NCBI GenBank assembly: GCA_045658425.1
Contig: JAZOVB010000124.1
Coordinates: forward strand, 1-41,412
Reading direction: 5' to 3'
DNA: 41,412 bases
DNA from: SIG450 sp045658425
Lineage (GTDB): Bacteria > Bacillota > Clostridia > UMGS1840 > HGM11507
Shown here: one piece after another, positions 7,654 through 18,900 of the stretch
Layout: the number at the start of each line of letters is the position of its first letter
Numbering within the stretch: position 1 is the first letter of the stretch
Made by a program: the position numbers and the translations under genes
The notes under the pieces: model-generated
The model's database searches: none
The model's input: only the letters and a program-made list of their open reading frames with translations
Told to the model about the DNA's origin: nothing

Positions 7654-8634
7654 TTATATTTTAAGAACGCTTCTTGCACTTGCAGTTCCCGGTTTATATC
7701 TTGCACCAGTTATTTCAATTTTATCTAAAAGCCCGCGGATAGTTGCAAGTTCTTCATTTGTAAACGTAATATTAGCAGCACCTATATTTTCTTCCATTCT
7801 TGACATTTTAGATGTTCCAGGAATCGGAACAATAAAAGGTTTCTGATGAAGAAGCCATCCAAGTGCAACTTGAGCAGCAGTTGCTCCTTTAGCAGATGCT
7901 AAATCATGAAGACATTCTCTTAATTTAATGTTATTTTTTATATTTTCTTCTGAAAAACGGGTATCCTTAACACCTAACCCACCTGAGAACATTCCATCAT
8001 TTCCGTTTGTCAAAAATCCTTCTGCAAGAGGACGGTAAGGAACGAGACCTATTGAAAGTTCCTCTAAAGCAGGAAGAATTTCTTCTTCAGGATAACGCCA
8101 CATCATTGAATATTCATTTTCTATTGCAGCAACAGGAAAAACAGCATTCGCGCGTCTTAACATTTCCATACTTGGCTCGGAAATACCCCAGTTTAATAAC
8201 TTACCTTCTTTGTTAAGTTTTTTCATTGCTTCCGCTGTTTCTTCAATCGGCGCTTCGGGATCTATTCTGTGAATATATAATAAATCTACATAATCAGTAT
8301 TTAATCGTTTAAGTGCTGCTTCAAGAGATGCTCTTACATTTTTTTCACTGGCATCCTTTATCATTTCACCATTTTCAAAACGAATGCCGCATTTTGTAGC
8401 AATAGCTACTTTATCACGAACCGAGCGCAATGCCTCGCCAACGAGTTTTTCGTTTTCGCCTTCTGCATATACCTCAGCCGTATCAAACATAGTAACTCCA
8501 AGATCATACGCTCTTTGAATCATTTTAATACCGTGCTTTTTACTCTCCGGTGAATAATCTTTGCCAAGGGTCATACATCCAAGACCGATTGCAGAAACCT
8601 CCAGACCGTTTATACCTAATTTTCTTTTTTCCAT
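7654..8634 (-). CDS. aldo/keto reductase
   Basis: A 326-residue NADPH-type aldo/keto reductase with a full (beta/alpha)8 pattern. The catalytic tetrad is visible: D51 and Y56 in FDTAEVYAEG, K81 in ATKCG and H122 in LLYIHRIDP. The C-terminal part IPGTSKMSRMEENIGAA is the usual cofactor-phosphate site. Full length and intact. The start is supported by RBS GGAGG 8 nt upstream. It lies between a membrane protein gene and the solute-binding protein gene on the same strand. It probably reduces or oxidises a sugar aldehyde or ketone released from the lyase substrate; the exact substrate cannot be read from the sequence. Confidence 0.88.
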   Translation of the reverse strand: MEKRKLGINGLEVSAIGLGCMTLGKDYSPESKKHGIKMIQRAYDLGVTMFDTAEVYAEGENEKLVGEALRSVRDKVAIATKCGIRFENGEMIKDASEKNVRASLEAALKRLNTDYVDLLYIHRIDPEAPIEETAEAMKKLNKEGKLLNWGISEPSMEMLRRANAVFPVAAIENEYSMMWRYPEEEILPALEELSIGLVPYRPLAEGFLTNGNDGMFSGGLGVKDTRFSEENIKNNIKLRECLHDLASAKGATAAQVALGWLLHQKPFIVPIPGTSKMSRMEENIGAANITFTNEELATIRGLLDKIEITGARYKPGTASARSVLKI

Positions 8635-8664
8635 TGTATTTCCTCCTGTGTCATATATATTTTC

Positions 8665-9186
8665 TTATTTCAATATTTTACTCTGCCTAAAGTCATGAAT
8701 TATCATACCAATCAATGAACATGCAAAGAGAATTGTATGTGTTGTCAAGGGGCCGTATGACATAGTAACTAAATCATACGCAATCCATGACAATGAGTTC
8801 AAACCCATCCAAAGCCGATATTTTTTCCCGCTTTTTTGTGCAATACTCATAATAAATGCCAGAGCAGCCAAAATCGTAAATAAAGCACTCCACGAATCAG
8901 CAATAACTATATTGACTGTACCCAGTATGATTGCATAAACAATCAGCAACCATATTGGGATTTTAGCATCTTTAAAAAAGTAATTAATAAGTGATATGAC
9001 CCCACCTAACAAACTTAAAACAGCACCATTGTTTCCGTTGACTGCAGTCAGATAACTTACTGCCATTATTATATTTCCTGTAAAAGTCATTAAAAGAATC
9101 ATTCTCATATCTTTTCCTTTTAACAGCAACGCAACAATAAAAAATATCAGTCCGATAATGCTTAAAGCAAAAGAAATTGTTTGCAT
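8665..9186 (-). CDS. YgjV-like small membrane protein
   Basis: A protein of about 173 residues with five to six hydrophobic segments and short charged loops, matching the YgjV family of bacterial inner-membrane proteins of unknown function. The start chosen is ATG 9186, because GGAGG (9197-9201) lies 10 nt upstream. ATG 9195 is almost on top of the RBS, and an earlier TTG at 9204 overlaps it. The gene sits 29 nt after the stop of the upstream Gfo/Idh gene and 30 nt before the aldo/keto reductase start, so it belongs to the same transcript. A role in sugar uptake or efflux is possible but unsupported. Confidence 0.75.
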   Translation of the reverse strand: MQTISFALSIIGLIFFIVALLLKGKDMRMILLMTFTGNIIMAVSYLTAVNGNNGAVLSLLGGVISLINYFFKDAKIPIWLLIVYAIILGTVNIVIADSWSALFTILAALAFIMSIAQKSGKKYRLWMGLNSLSWIAYDLVTMSYGPLTTHTILFACSLIGMIIHDFRQSKILK

Positions 9187-9215
9187 TATAATCATTCCTC
9201 CCAAGGTGCATTGTG

Positions 9216-10364
9216 TTAAATATCATAGATATCCGGAATCTTCACAAAGCAACTCTTTTCACAAGATTCTTTTGCTTTCATACAAATCAGTGCACTGCTG
9301 ATGCCTGCATCAAGCGTAGACTCACCTTTTCCATCCATCAGTTCCAAAAAACTGTCGAATAAAATAGCATCGCTGCCGAAATGAGTTCCGCTCAGTTCCA
9401 GTTTATAGGTATCGACTCTGTCCGTATTGTGCATATAAACCTTTACTTCTGCTGTTTCACAATCATATTCCAATGTTCCTTTATATCCATAATATCTTCC
9501 ACCCCGTCTTGCAGCTTTCTTGCGGGCAAAGAAATTTTGAGAATATGCTGCGTGCATTCCATTCTCATATCTTAAAATAGCAGTTGCACTATCATGGTTT
9601 CCTGTATCTTTTGCAAAACAACAATAATCGCCCAGAAGTCTATCATTGTACACCTTGGTTATGATTTTCGGACTTTCAGGACAAGTGTTATACTTATTGC
9701 AATCAGCACATTTTAATCCTTCAGGCATATCGCCCTTAAAAATCCGTTTGGATTCCATAGCACATATTTCAATCGGTCTCATACCAAGAATATAATCGAT
9801 GCAATCCAAATCATGAGTTGCCTTCTGGAGCCACAAACCACCCGTAAGTACATCATCTCTATACCAATCATGGAAATAAATACGTCCGTACGGCACATCA
9901 TTAAATGCCTGAACCTGCTCCACCGTACCAATTTTACCTGAATCGATAATCTCCTTTGCAAGGTTTATCAATTTATTATATCGAAATGGGAAGGAGGTCA
10001 TTACCTTGGGATTATACATCACCATGGCATCCTTTAGTTTTTTCAAATCATCCATATTGGTAGAAACGGGCTTTTCCAAAAGCAAAGGAATCCCCTTCTC
10101 CATCACTTTTACTGCAAAATATGTATGTAAATCGCAGCGTGTGCCGATAAATATACCATCCAACTGCTCTTCTGCAAGCATTTTATCTGCATCATCATAA
10201 ACCCTAAGATTCGAATCATACATTTGGGGACATAAATCTATAGCAGCCTTTACTTTATCCGGATTGATGTCCGTAACTGCTACTATCTTTGCGGCATCGG
10301 TTATATTTTCACTAATAACCTGTCCAATTCTATGACCAAGACCTATTACACCTATTTTTTTCAT
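9216..10364 (-). CDS. Gfo/Idh/MocA family sugar oxidoreductase (copy 2)
   Basis: A 382-residue NAD(P)-dependent oxidoreductase. The N-terminal Rossmann domain begins IGVIGLGHR, EKPVS carries the conserved lysine, and ATHDLDCIDYILG is the family's active-site region. The C-terminal domain has two cysteine clusters, CADCNKYNTC and YCCFAKDTGNHDSA, which may bind a metal. It is roughly three-quarters identical to the neighbouring gene at 10428-11585, so the pair arose by tandem duplication. The RBS is GGAGG. Such enzymes oxidise or epimerise sugars, inositols or glycosides through keto intermediates; here the substrate is probably derived from the polysaccharide cut by the lyases. Confidence 0.85.
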   Translation of the reverse strand: MKKIGVIGLGHRIGQVISENITDAAKIVAVTDINPDKVKAAIDLCPQMYDSNLRVYDDADKMLAEEQLDGIFIGTRCDLHTYFAVKVMEKGIPLLLEKPVSTNMDDLKKLKDAMVMYNPKVMTSFPFRYNKLINLAKEIIDSGKIGTVEQVQAFNDVPYGRIYFHDWYRDDVLTGGLWLQKATHDLDCIDYILGMRPIEICAMESKRIFKGDMPEGLKCADCNKYNTCPESPKIITKVYNDRLLGDYCCFAKDTGNHDSATAILRYENGMHAAYSQNFFARKKAARRGGRYYGYKGTLEYDCETAEVKVYMHNTDRVDTYKLELSGTHFGSDAILFDSFLELMDGKGESTLDAGISSALICMKAKESCEKSCFVKIPDIYDI

Positions 10365-10427
10365 TGTTCAAATTTCCTCCAATTGTTCTATAGCAGTGAG
10401 ATCTTTAACACTTGACATCTTACTACA

Positions 10428-11585
10428 TTAAATATTATAGATATCCGGAATCTTCACAAAACAATGCTTTTCCGATGACTCTTTAGCCTTCAAACACATC
10501 AAAGCACTACTGATCCCCTCATCCAGAATAGATTTTCCCTTACCATCCATCATCGCGATGAAATCATTCATCATAATTGCGTCGCCGCCAAAATGGCTAC
10601 CACTTAACTCAAATTTATAAGTATCTACCCTATCTGTATTGTGCATATATACCTTAACCTCTGCAGTAACAAAGTCAAACTCCAAGGTGCCTTTATATCC
10701 GTAATATCTGCCTCCCCGTCTGCCTGCTTTTTTACGGGCAAAGAAGTTTTGGGAATAAGTGGCATGCATTCCATTTTCATATCTTAAAATTGCACTTGCG
10801 CTGTCGTGGTTTCCTGTATCTTTTGCAAAGCAACAATAATCACCCAACAAACGGTCATTATAAGTTTTTTCGATAAACTTTGGACTTTCCGGACAGGTAT
10901 GATACTTTTTGCAATCTATACATTTCAAACTGGCAGGCATATCACCCTTGAATATTTGTTTGGATTCCATAGCACAAATTTCAACTGGTCTCATGCCAAG
11001 GATATAATTTATACAATCCAAATCATGAGTTGCCTTCTGAAGCCACAAGCCACCGGTAATACTGTCATCTCTGTACCAGTCATGATAATAAACACGCCCG
11101 TATGGAACATCATTGTATGCCTGCACCTGTTCCACCGTTCCGATTTTTCCGGAATCAATGATTTCTTTTGCCAAAGTGGCAAGACCTGCATATCTTAATG
11201 GAAAAGAAACCATAACCTTCGGGTTGTGTTGCACCATGGCATCCTTTAATTTTCTCAAATCCTCTATATTGGTAGAAACCGGTTTTTCCAAAAAAAGCGG
11301 AATACCTTTCTCAATAACCTTCACTGCATAAAATGTATGTAAATTGCATCGAGTGCCAATAAAAACACCGTCTAATTTCTCATCTGTAAGCATTTTATCT
11401 GCATCCTGATAAATTCTGACATTTTCATCATATATCCCCGGGCAAAAGTCAATCGCCGTTTTGATTTTCTCCTGATTAATATCAGTTATAGCTACAACTT
11501 TAGCGTCATCAGTTGCATTATTCAAAATTTCCCCAATGACATGACTTACTCTGTAGCCAAGCCCTATCACACCTATCTTTTTCAC
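10428..11585 (-). CDS. Gfo/Idh/MocA family sugar oxidoreductase (copy 1)
   Basis: A 385-residue paralogue of the gene just downstream, with the same Rossmann start (IGVIGLGYR), EKPVS lysine motif, ATHDLDCINYILG active-site region, and cysteine clusters CIDCKKYHTC and YCCFAKDTGNHDSA. The start codon is GTG at 11585, behind GGAGGAG. It has three extra residues near position 22 (an NNA-type insertion before TDDAK). The 63-nt gap to the copy and the shared strand suggest co-expression. Two kept copies may act on two related sugars, or in the oxidation and reduction steps of one conversion, as in glycoside 3-keto chemistry. That is inference. Confidence 0.85.
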   Translation of the reverse strand: MKKIGVIGLGYRVSHVIGEILNNATDDAKVVAITDINQEKIKTAIDFCPGIYDENVRIYQDADKMLTDEKLDGVFIGTRCNLHTFYAVKVIEKGIPLFLEKPVSTNIEDLRKLKDAMVQHNPKVMVSFPLRYAGLATLAKEIIDSGKIGTVEQVQAYNDVPYGRVYYHDWYRDDSITGGLWLQKATHDLDCINYILGMRPVEICAMESKQIFKGDMPASLKCIDCKKYHTCPESPKFIEKTYNDRLLGDYCCFAKDTGNHDSASAILRYENGMHATYSQNFFARKKAGRRGGRYYGYKGTLEFDFVTAEVKVYMHNTDRVDTYKFELSGSHFGGDAIMMNDFIAMMDGKGKSILDEGISSALMCLKAKESSEKHCFVKIPDIYNI

Positions 11586-11668
11586 TGTCTATCTCTCCTC
11601 CGTTTATCCTATGCAGCCAATTGCCACACCTTGCGCTTCTAATTTACTTATCCATTCCTATATAATAA

Positions 11669-14251
11669 TTATTTAAATACAAAGATTGTATATGGCTTTT
11701 TAGAAATCATCTGAACAATGCATTGGTCATTAAGAACCAAATCAGACAATTCCCCTTCGACTGCCTTTGTACGAGTTCCATTTGCCTCCAAAACTATTAT
11801 CTGCATATCTGAAATTTTGTACAATTCTTTGTTTCCTAATTCAATATATCCTTGCTTTACAGAATCAATTGTACTTTTTACAACTCTATTTATATTATTT
11901 TTATTATTTGCATTAGTATCGCTATCGATAGTTTTATCAATTAAAGTACCGTTACTGTATTTATAAAACAATTTAAATTTACGTATTCTTCCGTCCTTAT
12001 CATACATAAACTTAACTATGTCACCTTCGGAAATATCATTAAATGTATAGTTATTATCTTCATCCTTAAGGTTTTCATAAGTATTTATATATAATTCTTT
12101 TTTAGTAAGAGAATCTCCGTACTTACCCTTTAAAACACTGATTTTTTTAACCGGTTCGCCGTTTGCATCGACCGAATCTGTGATTTTAGATACTGCACAC
12201 AAAACATCATGCCCTTCAAATTTATCCGGATATACCTTTGCAGTCACAACAACAGCTGATGACTCAATATCATCCTTATTGTCAATATAACCGCACAATG
12301 TGTACCTGCCTCCGTCATAGAAATAATTCGAAGCAACTATTTCGAATTCATCCTCTCCGGCGGTTAAAGGATCCGAAGGAACCTTAAAGAAAACGGTGTC
12401 ATTATTATAATAAACTTCGTATTCAAACGACAAGCTACCCTTAAAATATTCTCTTTCACGGTTTTCATATCTTAAGCAAATTCCGTCCTCGGAATCAGAA
12501 AATTCGCTATATAGTTTTCCTGTTGTAAGAATTTTAATTTTACCGTCAACTACTTTGTAATTTACAACTCCGTTATAGGAATTATCTACCAAAATTAAAT
12601 TTAAAATTTCCTGATAGGTTCTGGTTTTGCAATTCACATCATTTACAATAACATTATCAGCCAGCATATATTCAACAAAGTTACCTTCTTTTGTAAACAG
12701 TTTTGCAATAATTTCTTCTTCATTATCCAAAGTAACAGGAACAAGTTTTACAAGATATGCCAGTGGATTTTCATCTGCTAACATCATAGTAATATTTGCA
12801 ACATAACCATAAGAATCAAAATAAATCGTCACATTATTTCCGGGTGCAATAGCACTTTTTCTTAAAAGTCCGTAATAATTTAATTTATATTCCTTGCCAT
12901 TTATAATAAATCCGTCCGATGATACAGAATCAACTCTTCCTGATACAAAATCATTATTAACAACAACCTTAACCTTATCTTCGCCTTTATATATGGTTAA
13001 TATATCGTTTTCCTTAATATCATTAAATCCTATAAGTTCTCCGCTTTTGTTTTTGATATCATATTTTAAGTCGGAATTTGAAAAATCAATAAAAAGCGCT
13101 AAATTATATTTATCATATATTTTCTCATTCCTTGCGTCTATTGTACCTGCGGTAATAATTTCAGCCTTACTGATAATAACAACATCATAGGTTTTAGAAT
13201 TATTCGTGCTTACTACAGTTATATCGCCTAAATTAAAATTAAAAATTGAACTGTCATATATTTTGTTACTTCCGTTTAATATGTAGGATGCCGTCTGGGA
13301 TATATTTAATCTTTCAAGTTCCCCGTCCTCAGTTTCATAAATAAGAGTATTATTTGTAAAATCAATAAAATCTTCTTTTAAAATTGTAACTTTACCGGAT
13401 TCTAAAACATTATAGTAAAAAAGTTTGTTAAAACTGTCATCGTCCTTAGAAAATGTATACATATATGTAACCTTAGAGCCTAAAAGATGAGATAGGTCTT
13501 CATTGGTTTTCATTGAAATTCCGTCAATTATAACTCTGTTATCAAACGCTTTATCGTTTGATAAAATCGCCGCAGAATCGGTGGCCAGAACTAATCCCTT
13601 ACCTCTTTTCATATTAAAGTTTTGTGAAAGCAATGTTCTTCCGCTTGAATTACTGTATTCTTTTTCTGCACCGACTGATACAAGTTCCATCAAAGGAATA
13701 TCAAGAGAATTATTGATAAGTTTCGCTACTTCTTCTCTTAAAATATAATCAAAGGTATTACCTTTAAAGTCTTTATACATACCGATTGAATCTGCTGTTG
13801 CAATATATCCTGTAGGATAACCACCATTTTGAGGTGTTTTATAGTGATATCCTAAAATATGAATTAAAACCTTTGTCGCTTCATTACCTGTTATACAGTC
13901 ATCGGGTCTGAAACGGTGATTATCATCACCTGTCATATAACCTTTTTCAGTAACATAGCAAATATAATTATATGCCCAATGATTTGCAAAAAGGTCTTTG
14001 TAGTTCAAATTTTCCGTATATAAAGTATTTACACCAAAGCCGTCCAAGACACATACTATTTTTGCAAATTCAGCTCTTGTCAAACAATCTTTGGGATTAA
14101 AATCTCCGTTTTCGTCACCGGTCATTATTCCAAGCATATTCATAATTTCAATATCATTAGAATAATCTTCTAAATCTTCTGCCCAGATTGTTACAGATCC
14201 TATATTTAAGAAAAGTATGCATATTAATAATAAAACAGATATTTTTCTCAT
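11669..14251 (-). CDS. SLH-domain cell-surface protein with long beta-rich region
   Basis: About 860 residues. A signal peptide (MRKISVLLLICILFLN...) is followed by SLH repeats near residues 28-75, 85-130 and, more weakly, 145-190. Markers are GDENGDFNPKDCLTRAEFAK and GDDNHRFRPDDCITGNEATK. SLH domains bind secondary cell-wall polymers, so the protein is displayed on the surface. The remaining 650 residues are beta-rich and unrecognised. ATG 14251 has AAAGGG 9 nt upstream and gives a good signal peptide. ATG 14269, overlapping the previous stop by one base, is the alternative and would add six residues. It probably anchors or presents carbohydrate, or organises the secreted enzymes. Confidence 0.82.
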   Translation of the reverse strand: MRKISVLLLICILFLNIGSVTIWAEDLEDYSNDIEIMNMLGIMTGDENGDFNPKDCLTRAEFAKIVCVLDGFGVNTLYTENLNYKDLFANHWAYNYICYVTEKGYMTGDDNHRFRPDDCITGNEATKVLIHILGYHYKTPQNGGYPTGYIATADSIGMYKDFKGNTFDYILREEVAKLINNSLDIPLMELVSVGAEKEYSNSSGRTLLSQNFNMKRGKGLVLATDSAAILSNDKAFDNRVIIDGISMKTNEDLSHLLGSKVTYMYTFSKDDDSFNKLFYYNVLESGKVTILKEDFIDFTNNTLIYETEDGELERLNISQTASYILNGSNKIYDSSIFNFNLGDITVVSTNNSKTYDVVIISKAEIITAGTIDARNEKIYDKYNLALFIDFSNSDLKYDIKNKSGELIGFNDIKENDILTIYKGEDKVKVVVNNDFVSGRVDSVSSDGFIINGKEYKLNYYGLLRKSAIAPGNNVTIYFDSYGYVANITMMLADENPLAYLVKLVPVTLDNEEEIIAKLFTKEGNFVEYMLADNVIVNDVNCKTRTYQEILNLILVDNSYNGVVNYKVVDGKIKILTTGKLYSEFSDSEDGICLRYENREREYFKGSLSFEYEVYYNNDTVFFKVPSDPLTAGEDEFEIVASNYFYDGGRYTLCGYIDNKDDIESSAVVVTAKVYPDKFEGHDVLCAVSKITDSVDANGEPVKKISVLKGKYGDSLTKKELYINTYENLKDEDNNYTFNDISEGDIVKFMYDKDGRIRKFKLFYKYSNGTLIDKTIDSDTNANNKNNINRVVKSTIDSVKQGYIELGNKELYKISDMQIIVLEANGTRTKAVEGELSDLVLNDQCIVQMISKKPYTIFVFK

Positions 14252-14268
14252 AAATAATTGCCCTTTCA

Positions 14269-15963
14269 TTATTGTATATAGTTAAGGAATTTATCAACAA
14301 CTACTGCCGCTTCCGCTCTTGTTAAGTTATTAAGCGGTTTAAAAGTGTTGTCCTCATATCCATTTACAATGCCATAAGCGTTCATCATAATAACGCTGCC
14401 CCTTGCATAATCTGCTACCAGGTTATCATCAGAAAAAACATAGCCTGTTAAATCTTCAACCTTGTCCGCTTTTGCTATTATGTTAAGAATTCTATATAGA
14501 ATAACAACAGCATCCTGCCTTGTTATATTGTTGTCAGGAGCAAACGAAACATCAGAAATTCCATTTACATATCCGTTTTTGAATGCTGATGCTACATATT
14601 TTTCGGACCAGTGCCCCAAAGTGTCTGAAAATACATTTTCTACATTCTCATCATATATTCCCATACTCATTGTAATCATTTTTACAAATTCGGCTCTTGT
14701 TACGAAGTCCTGAGGATAAAATTTATCAGTTTCCTTGCCCTTAATAATTCCATTGTTATAAAGGTTTAAAATCGCTTTCTCTGCCCATGAGTAACCTGAT
14801 ATATCGGAAAATCCGTATTTAACATCAACATCCGTGTTAATATAGTTGTCAGGTTGGAGTGTTTCGTCGGTTTTATAGGTATCTCCTCCGCCTCCGCCTC
14901 CGCCTGCCGGTGGCGGCGCGGGTTGCTGATAGGACTGCCTTATTGCGACATAATTTAAAATACCATAATCAATATACGAAACTAAGTCAGAAAGTGAGTT
15001 TATGTTATTTTTATTATTCATAATATATAACAATACTGTATCCTTGATAACTTCAGAAGAGTTAAGAGTATCAACATAAGAAATTATGTTAAGTTCAGTT
15101 TTATAATCGTCAAGTATATCAAAAATATTTACATAAGATACTACCTCTTTTACAGAAGTTAATATAACACTTTCAAAATATTTATCATATATTTTGTCAT
15201 AACCCTCGTAAGTGTTTTTATTTACCAGACTATATACTTTTTCTTTTCCTGTTTCGGATAAGGTCTTAAACAATTGATATTCTTTTCTGTCCTTTAATTT
15301 AAGAACTCTTTCGTAATTATCTAAAATTGTTTTTCCGTCAACATTTCCAGCTTTTAAGGCTTCTAAAAGAGTAAACCTGTCAAATTCTTCGTAAATATTT
15401 TCGGCATTAAATGCATTTGAAAGTTTTAGTTTCATATTATCAATAACAGTTGTTTTATTTGTAAGACTGTTAAAGATAGCCACATCAAATAAAAGATTTT
15501 CATTATCTTGTGCAATAGAGCCCACAACTTCCTCATTTGTTATTGTGCCAAGGTTAAGTTTGGAAACCAAGTCGTCTATTGCACTTACAGCAGGAATTTT
15601 TAAAGGTATGTTATCAAATTTAACCTTATCAGAAACTAAATATACAAAAGTATCACCCGTGTTTGAAGGCAAGCGCTTTTCAAAATACCAGGATCCGTCT
15701 TCTTTCACAGCTGTCTGACCGATAATATAATAATCGCTAACAGTTGCACTGTTAACATTTTTAGAGGAAGGTAAAATTCTTACAGTAATCTGGTCTCCAA
15801 CATTAAATTCTTCTTCTGAAAGTGTTCCCTCTGCAATAACTTTCTGAACAGTTTCGCCAGACTCTCCAAGTTCTCTTTTGATTGTTACCTTATAACTGCC
15901 TGCAAAAGCAGTAAACTGTATTACAAGTATAAAAAGCAATGTAAATACTAAAATCTTTTTCAT
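14269..15963 (-). CDS. SLH-domain cell-surface protein with C-terminal anchor
   Basis: A 564-residue secreted protein. A signal peptide (MKKILVFTLLFILVIQFTAFA) is followed by a beta-sandwich-like region to about residue 125, a helical middle, a proline/glycine linker (PPPAGGGGGGG) near 347-357, and three SLH repeats from about 385 to the end. Repeat markers are DKFYPQDFVTRAEFVKMI, DVSFAPDNNITRQDAVVIL and DNTFKPLNNLTRAEAAVVV. The anchor is C-terminal here but N-terminal in the next gene, so the two may cross-link surface layers. Stop and next start overlap or lie within 20 nt. The ligand of the N-terminal region is unknown. Confidence 0.85.
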   Translation of the reverse strand: MKKILVFTLLFILVIQFTAFAGSYKVTIKRELGESGETVQKVIAEGTLSEEEFNVGDQITVRILPSSKNVNSATVSDYYIIGQTAVKEDGSWYFEKRLPSNTGDTFVYLVSDKVKFDNIPLKIPAVSAIDDLVSKLNLGTITNEEVVGSIAQDNENLLFDVAIFNSLTNKTTVIDNMKLKLSNAFNAENIYEEFDRFTLLEALKAGNVDGKTILDNYERVLKLKDRKEYQLFKTLSETGKEKVYSLVNKNTYEGYDKIYDKYFESVILTSVKEVVSYVNIFDILDDYKTELNIISYVDTLNSSEVIKDTVLLYIMNNKNNINSLSDLVSYIDYGILNYVAIRQSYQQPAPPPAGGGGGGGDTYKTDETLQPDNYINTDVDVKYGFSDISGYSWAEKAILNLYNNGIIKGKETDKFYPQDFVTRAEFVKMITMSMGIYDENVENVFSDTLGHWSEKYVASAFKNGYVNGISDVSFAPDNNITRQDAVVILYRILNIIAKADKVEDLTGYVFSDDNLVADYARGSVIMMNAYGIVNGYEDNTFKPLNNLTRAEAAVVVDKFLNYIQ

Positions 15964-15998
15964 TTGCTACCTTACCTTTCTTACCTAATATTTAAAAA

Positions 15999-18900
15999 TC
16001 AATTATTTTCAACTAATCTTATAACAATATTTTTATCATCACAATTAAATGCATTGTAAATTATTTTTGAATAACTATACCAGTATCTGTATTTAAAATA
16101 AGTATTTTCCTTTGTGCCATTTGGCATCTTTATGTAAACTGCCAATGTTATATCATCGCATTTTCCATAAACTGTCTTTAAATAATCAGTTATATCAAAC
16201 AACGAAGAAGATAAATTATTTTCACTTGGTACAACAGGAATTTCACATTCTGCTACAGGTTTTAAATTCCCAATAAGATTACTTATATCAGTTAATGCGT
16301 CAACATAGTCTGTATCAGTATTTAATTTATCCCATACACTGTTATCAACTGCATATAAATATGCCTTTACAGCATCTGGTTTTGGAGTTACAGTCCCAAA
16401 ACCGTTATCCATACAACCATATAAATCCAGATAAACAGGTTTTTCAAAATCAATAAATTTCATATTGGAAATATTTATATTCATAAGACTTAAAGAAGTG
16501 TTATTTTTTGTTCCGCTATCGTTATTCGACATCGAAATACCTATTTTATCCTCTAATGAATCAAAAATTCTTCCTGTGTACGTATTACTGTCCGCTGTAT
16601 TTATCCCCTGATTCAGAGAACACATTTTATTTAACACGCCTGTATCGGAAAGTTTTACGTTTTTTTCTTCCGATATTTGCTCTCCTTTAATATAAAGTGC
16701 ATTGCCATAAGCAGTCTTTTCTACTATAGTATCATCAAATTTTACATAAGGTCTTAAATAGTAAGAAAAATCTATTTTTTTATTTTTATCAATTAAGTGA
16801 ATACCATAAGGGTCTGAATTTGTACTTATCGATTTAAGAAGATAAGATTCTTTATCATTTATTTCAACCAAAGGATTATTTGACATTATAAATCCCTTTT
16901 CATAAACATTAAAATTATTATCCTTTAAATCATTAACAAAAACAGCAACACTCGTTTCATCCTGATATATTTTTTCAAACGGTGTTATAAAAGGTGAAAG
17001 AGGCTTGTAAATTGACTTGTAAAAATTAAGATTTCTTTCGTTTGCCAAAGAAGATATCCTTTTTACACTAACAGTTCCCGCAAACCCTTCAAATCTTAAT
17101 ATTCCTCTATCCTTTTTAACTTCAACCGTTTTTACTATATCTCCTATAGTAACTTCCCATATACCGTCCTCTATTCCTACAAAAATATATTCTATATAAT
17201 CTTCTCCCTCAACCGAGGCGGTAAATTCATCGCTTAATTTATCGTAACCTTTGTAAAAAAAGGTTGCTTTTTTATTTATAACAGTTCCTAAGAACTTCTC
17301 ATTTTCAAATTTTAAAACATCTAAAGGCATTATGTCATCGTCATCGTCGCTAATCTGCATAACATTAAGAAAATAATCAGTTTCGTTTTCTTCAGAAGGT
17401 GAAATCTCCACACGATATTTTCCCGATTCGTCAGTGCTTTCGTCAACGGGGTATGCAGTATAGTTTTTTCCGCCAACGAAATATTCCATTCCCTTCCCTC
17501 CTATACATTTAAGTTCAGCATCAGAAGGGAAAAGAGTATCATTTATAACTCTGCCTCTATTTAATTCATTGGTTTTGTTTTTTATAATTGTTCTTTTTCC
17601 ATCAATTTCAGGCTCGTTCTGGCTATGTAAAAGATATGTTTTCTTAAAGTTTTTATCCTTTGATGTAACCATATCAAAAACAATAAGAGCCCCTTTGTAC
17701 GTATCATCAAAAAAGTTATAAAATATAAAACTTCTCTGATAATCGGACACTTTATCAGGCGAATACCATCCGGATATATCGCCTCTTAAATATGAATAAG
17801 AAGGTTTGTTTAAATCATCTCCGTAATCTACGGAAATAATTTCTCCCATTTTTCTTTTTAAATATTCAGTCTGATATTTTACCGAATCAATATCATAAGA
17901 AAGGGTATAGGAAATCCTCTGACCTCCGTCATTAACCTCTCCTATACCAAAATCGGTTTCATTTGGGTTGTACACAAGCATTGCATTATGAGCAACAGTT
18001 CTTGAGTAGTAATTGTTATAATGGTCGCTGCCGTATGCCTGACCTGTTTTTCCGTCTTTATATATTCCGCTGTCAAGAAGCAATGCTCCTTTATAATACA
18101 CTTCAAAACTACCCGCGTCCAAATGCTGATGCCCCCTGAAATATTCTTCAGGCATTCTTAACGAAACGGTCAGATCATCCTCACTCCAGCCTGTTCTTGC
18201 AGTCATGGTTCCCTGTTCGTCACCGCTGTACACAGTAAGCGGTAGTTCTTCGCAATCTTCCATTGGGACATTGCTGTCATTTAAAAGAAGATACAACATA
18301 AGAGATTGCAAATATGCATCATTTTTTATTGTATGAGGATATGCAGTTGTATCCTCAACCCATTTTTTTAAGTATGGGTCTTTAAACAGAAATACTGCCG
18401 GTGCTAAAACAGTATATGCCTTTGTATGCATTCCTGTTCCGCCACCCGTTACCATGTCTCCGCTTTTTAAAAGTTCCCCGTCAGGTCTTGTTCTTATAAT
18501 CATCTGATATGCTATATTTTTCTGTTTGTCGGATACTGCCTTACAACCTATCCCGCGTAAGAGCATATTCATAAATAATTCGCCGTCAAAGCGGGTAGTA
18601 TAGTATCCGTCGCTTGTTCTTAACATAAAATTATCATTTTCATAATGATAATTAGCAACGGGAACAAATTCCGAAAGTACTCTTCCTGCTATTAAATCGT
18701 AAAATTCAGGTCTTTCATCATAAACCGCAATTGCAAATGCCAATAAGTCCTTTATTATTGAGTTTTCCCAGCCCTGATTGTTATCATAGGCACTTAAAAG
18801 AAGGGGGGGCCACGCACATTGCTGATGTCTTGCAATCGACACCATTTTATCTATTAAATATTCCTTCTTATCCATTGTAAAATATGGGGAATTATAACAC

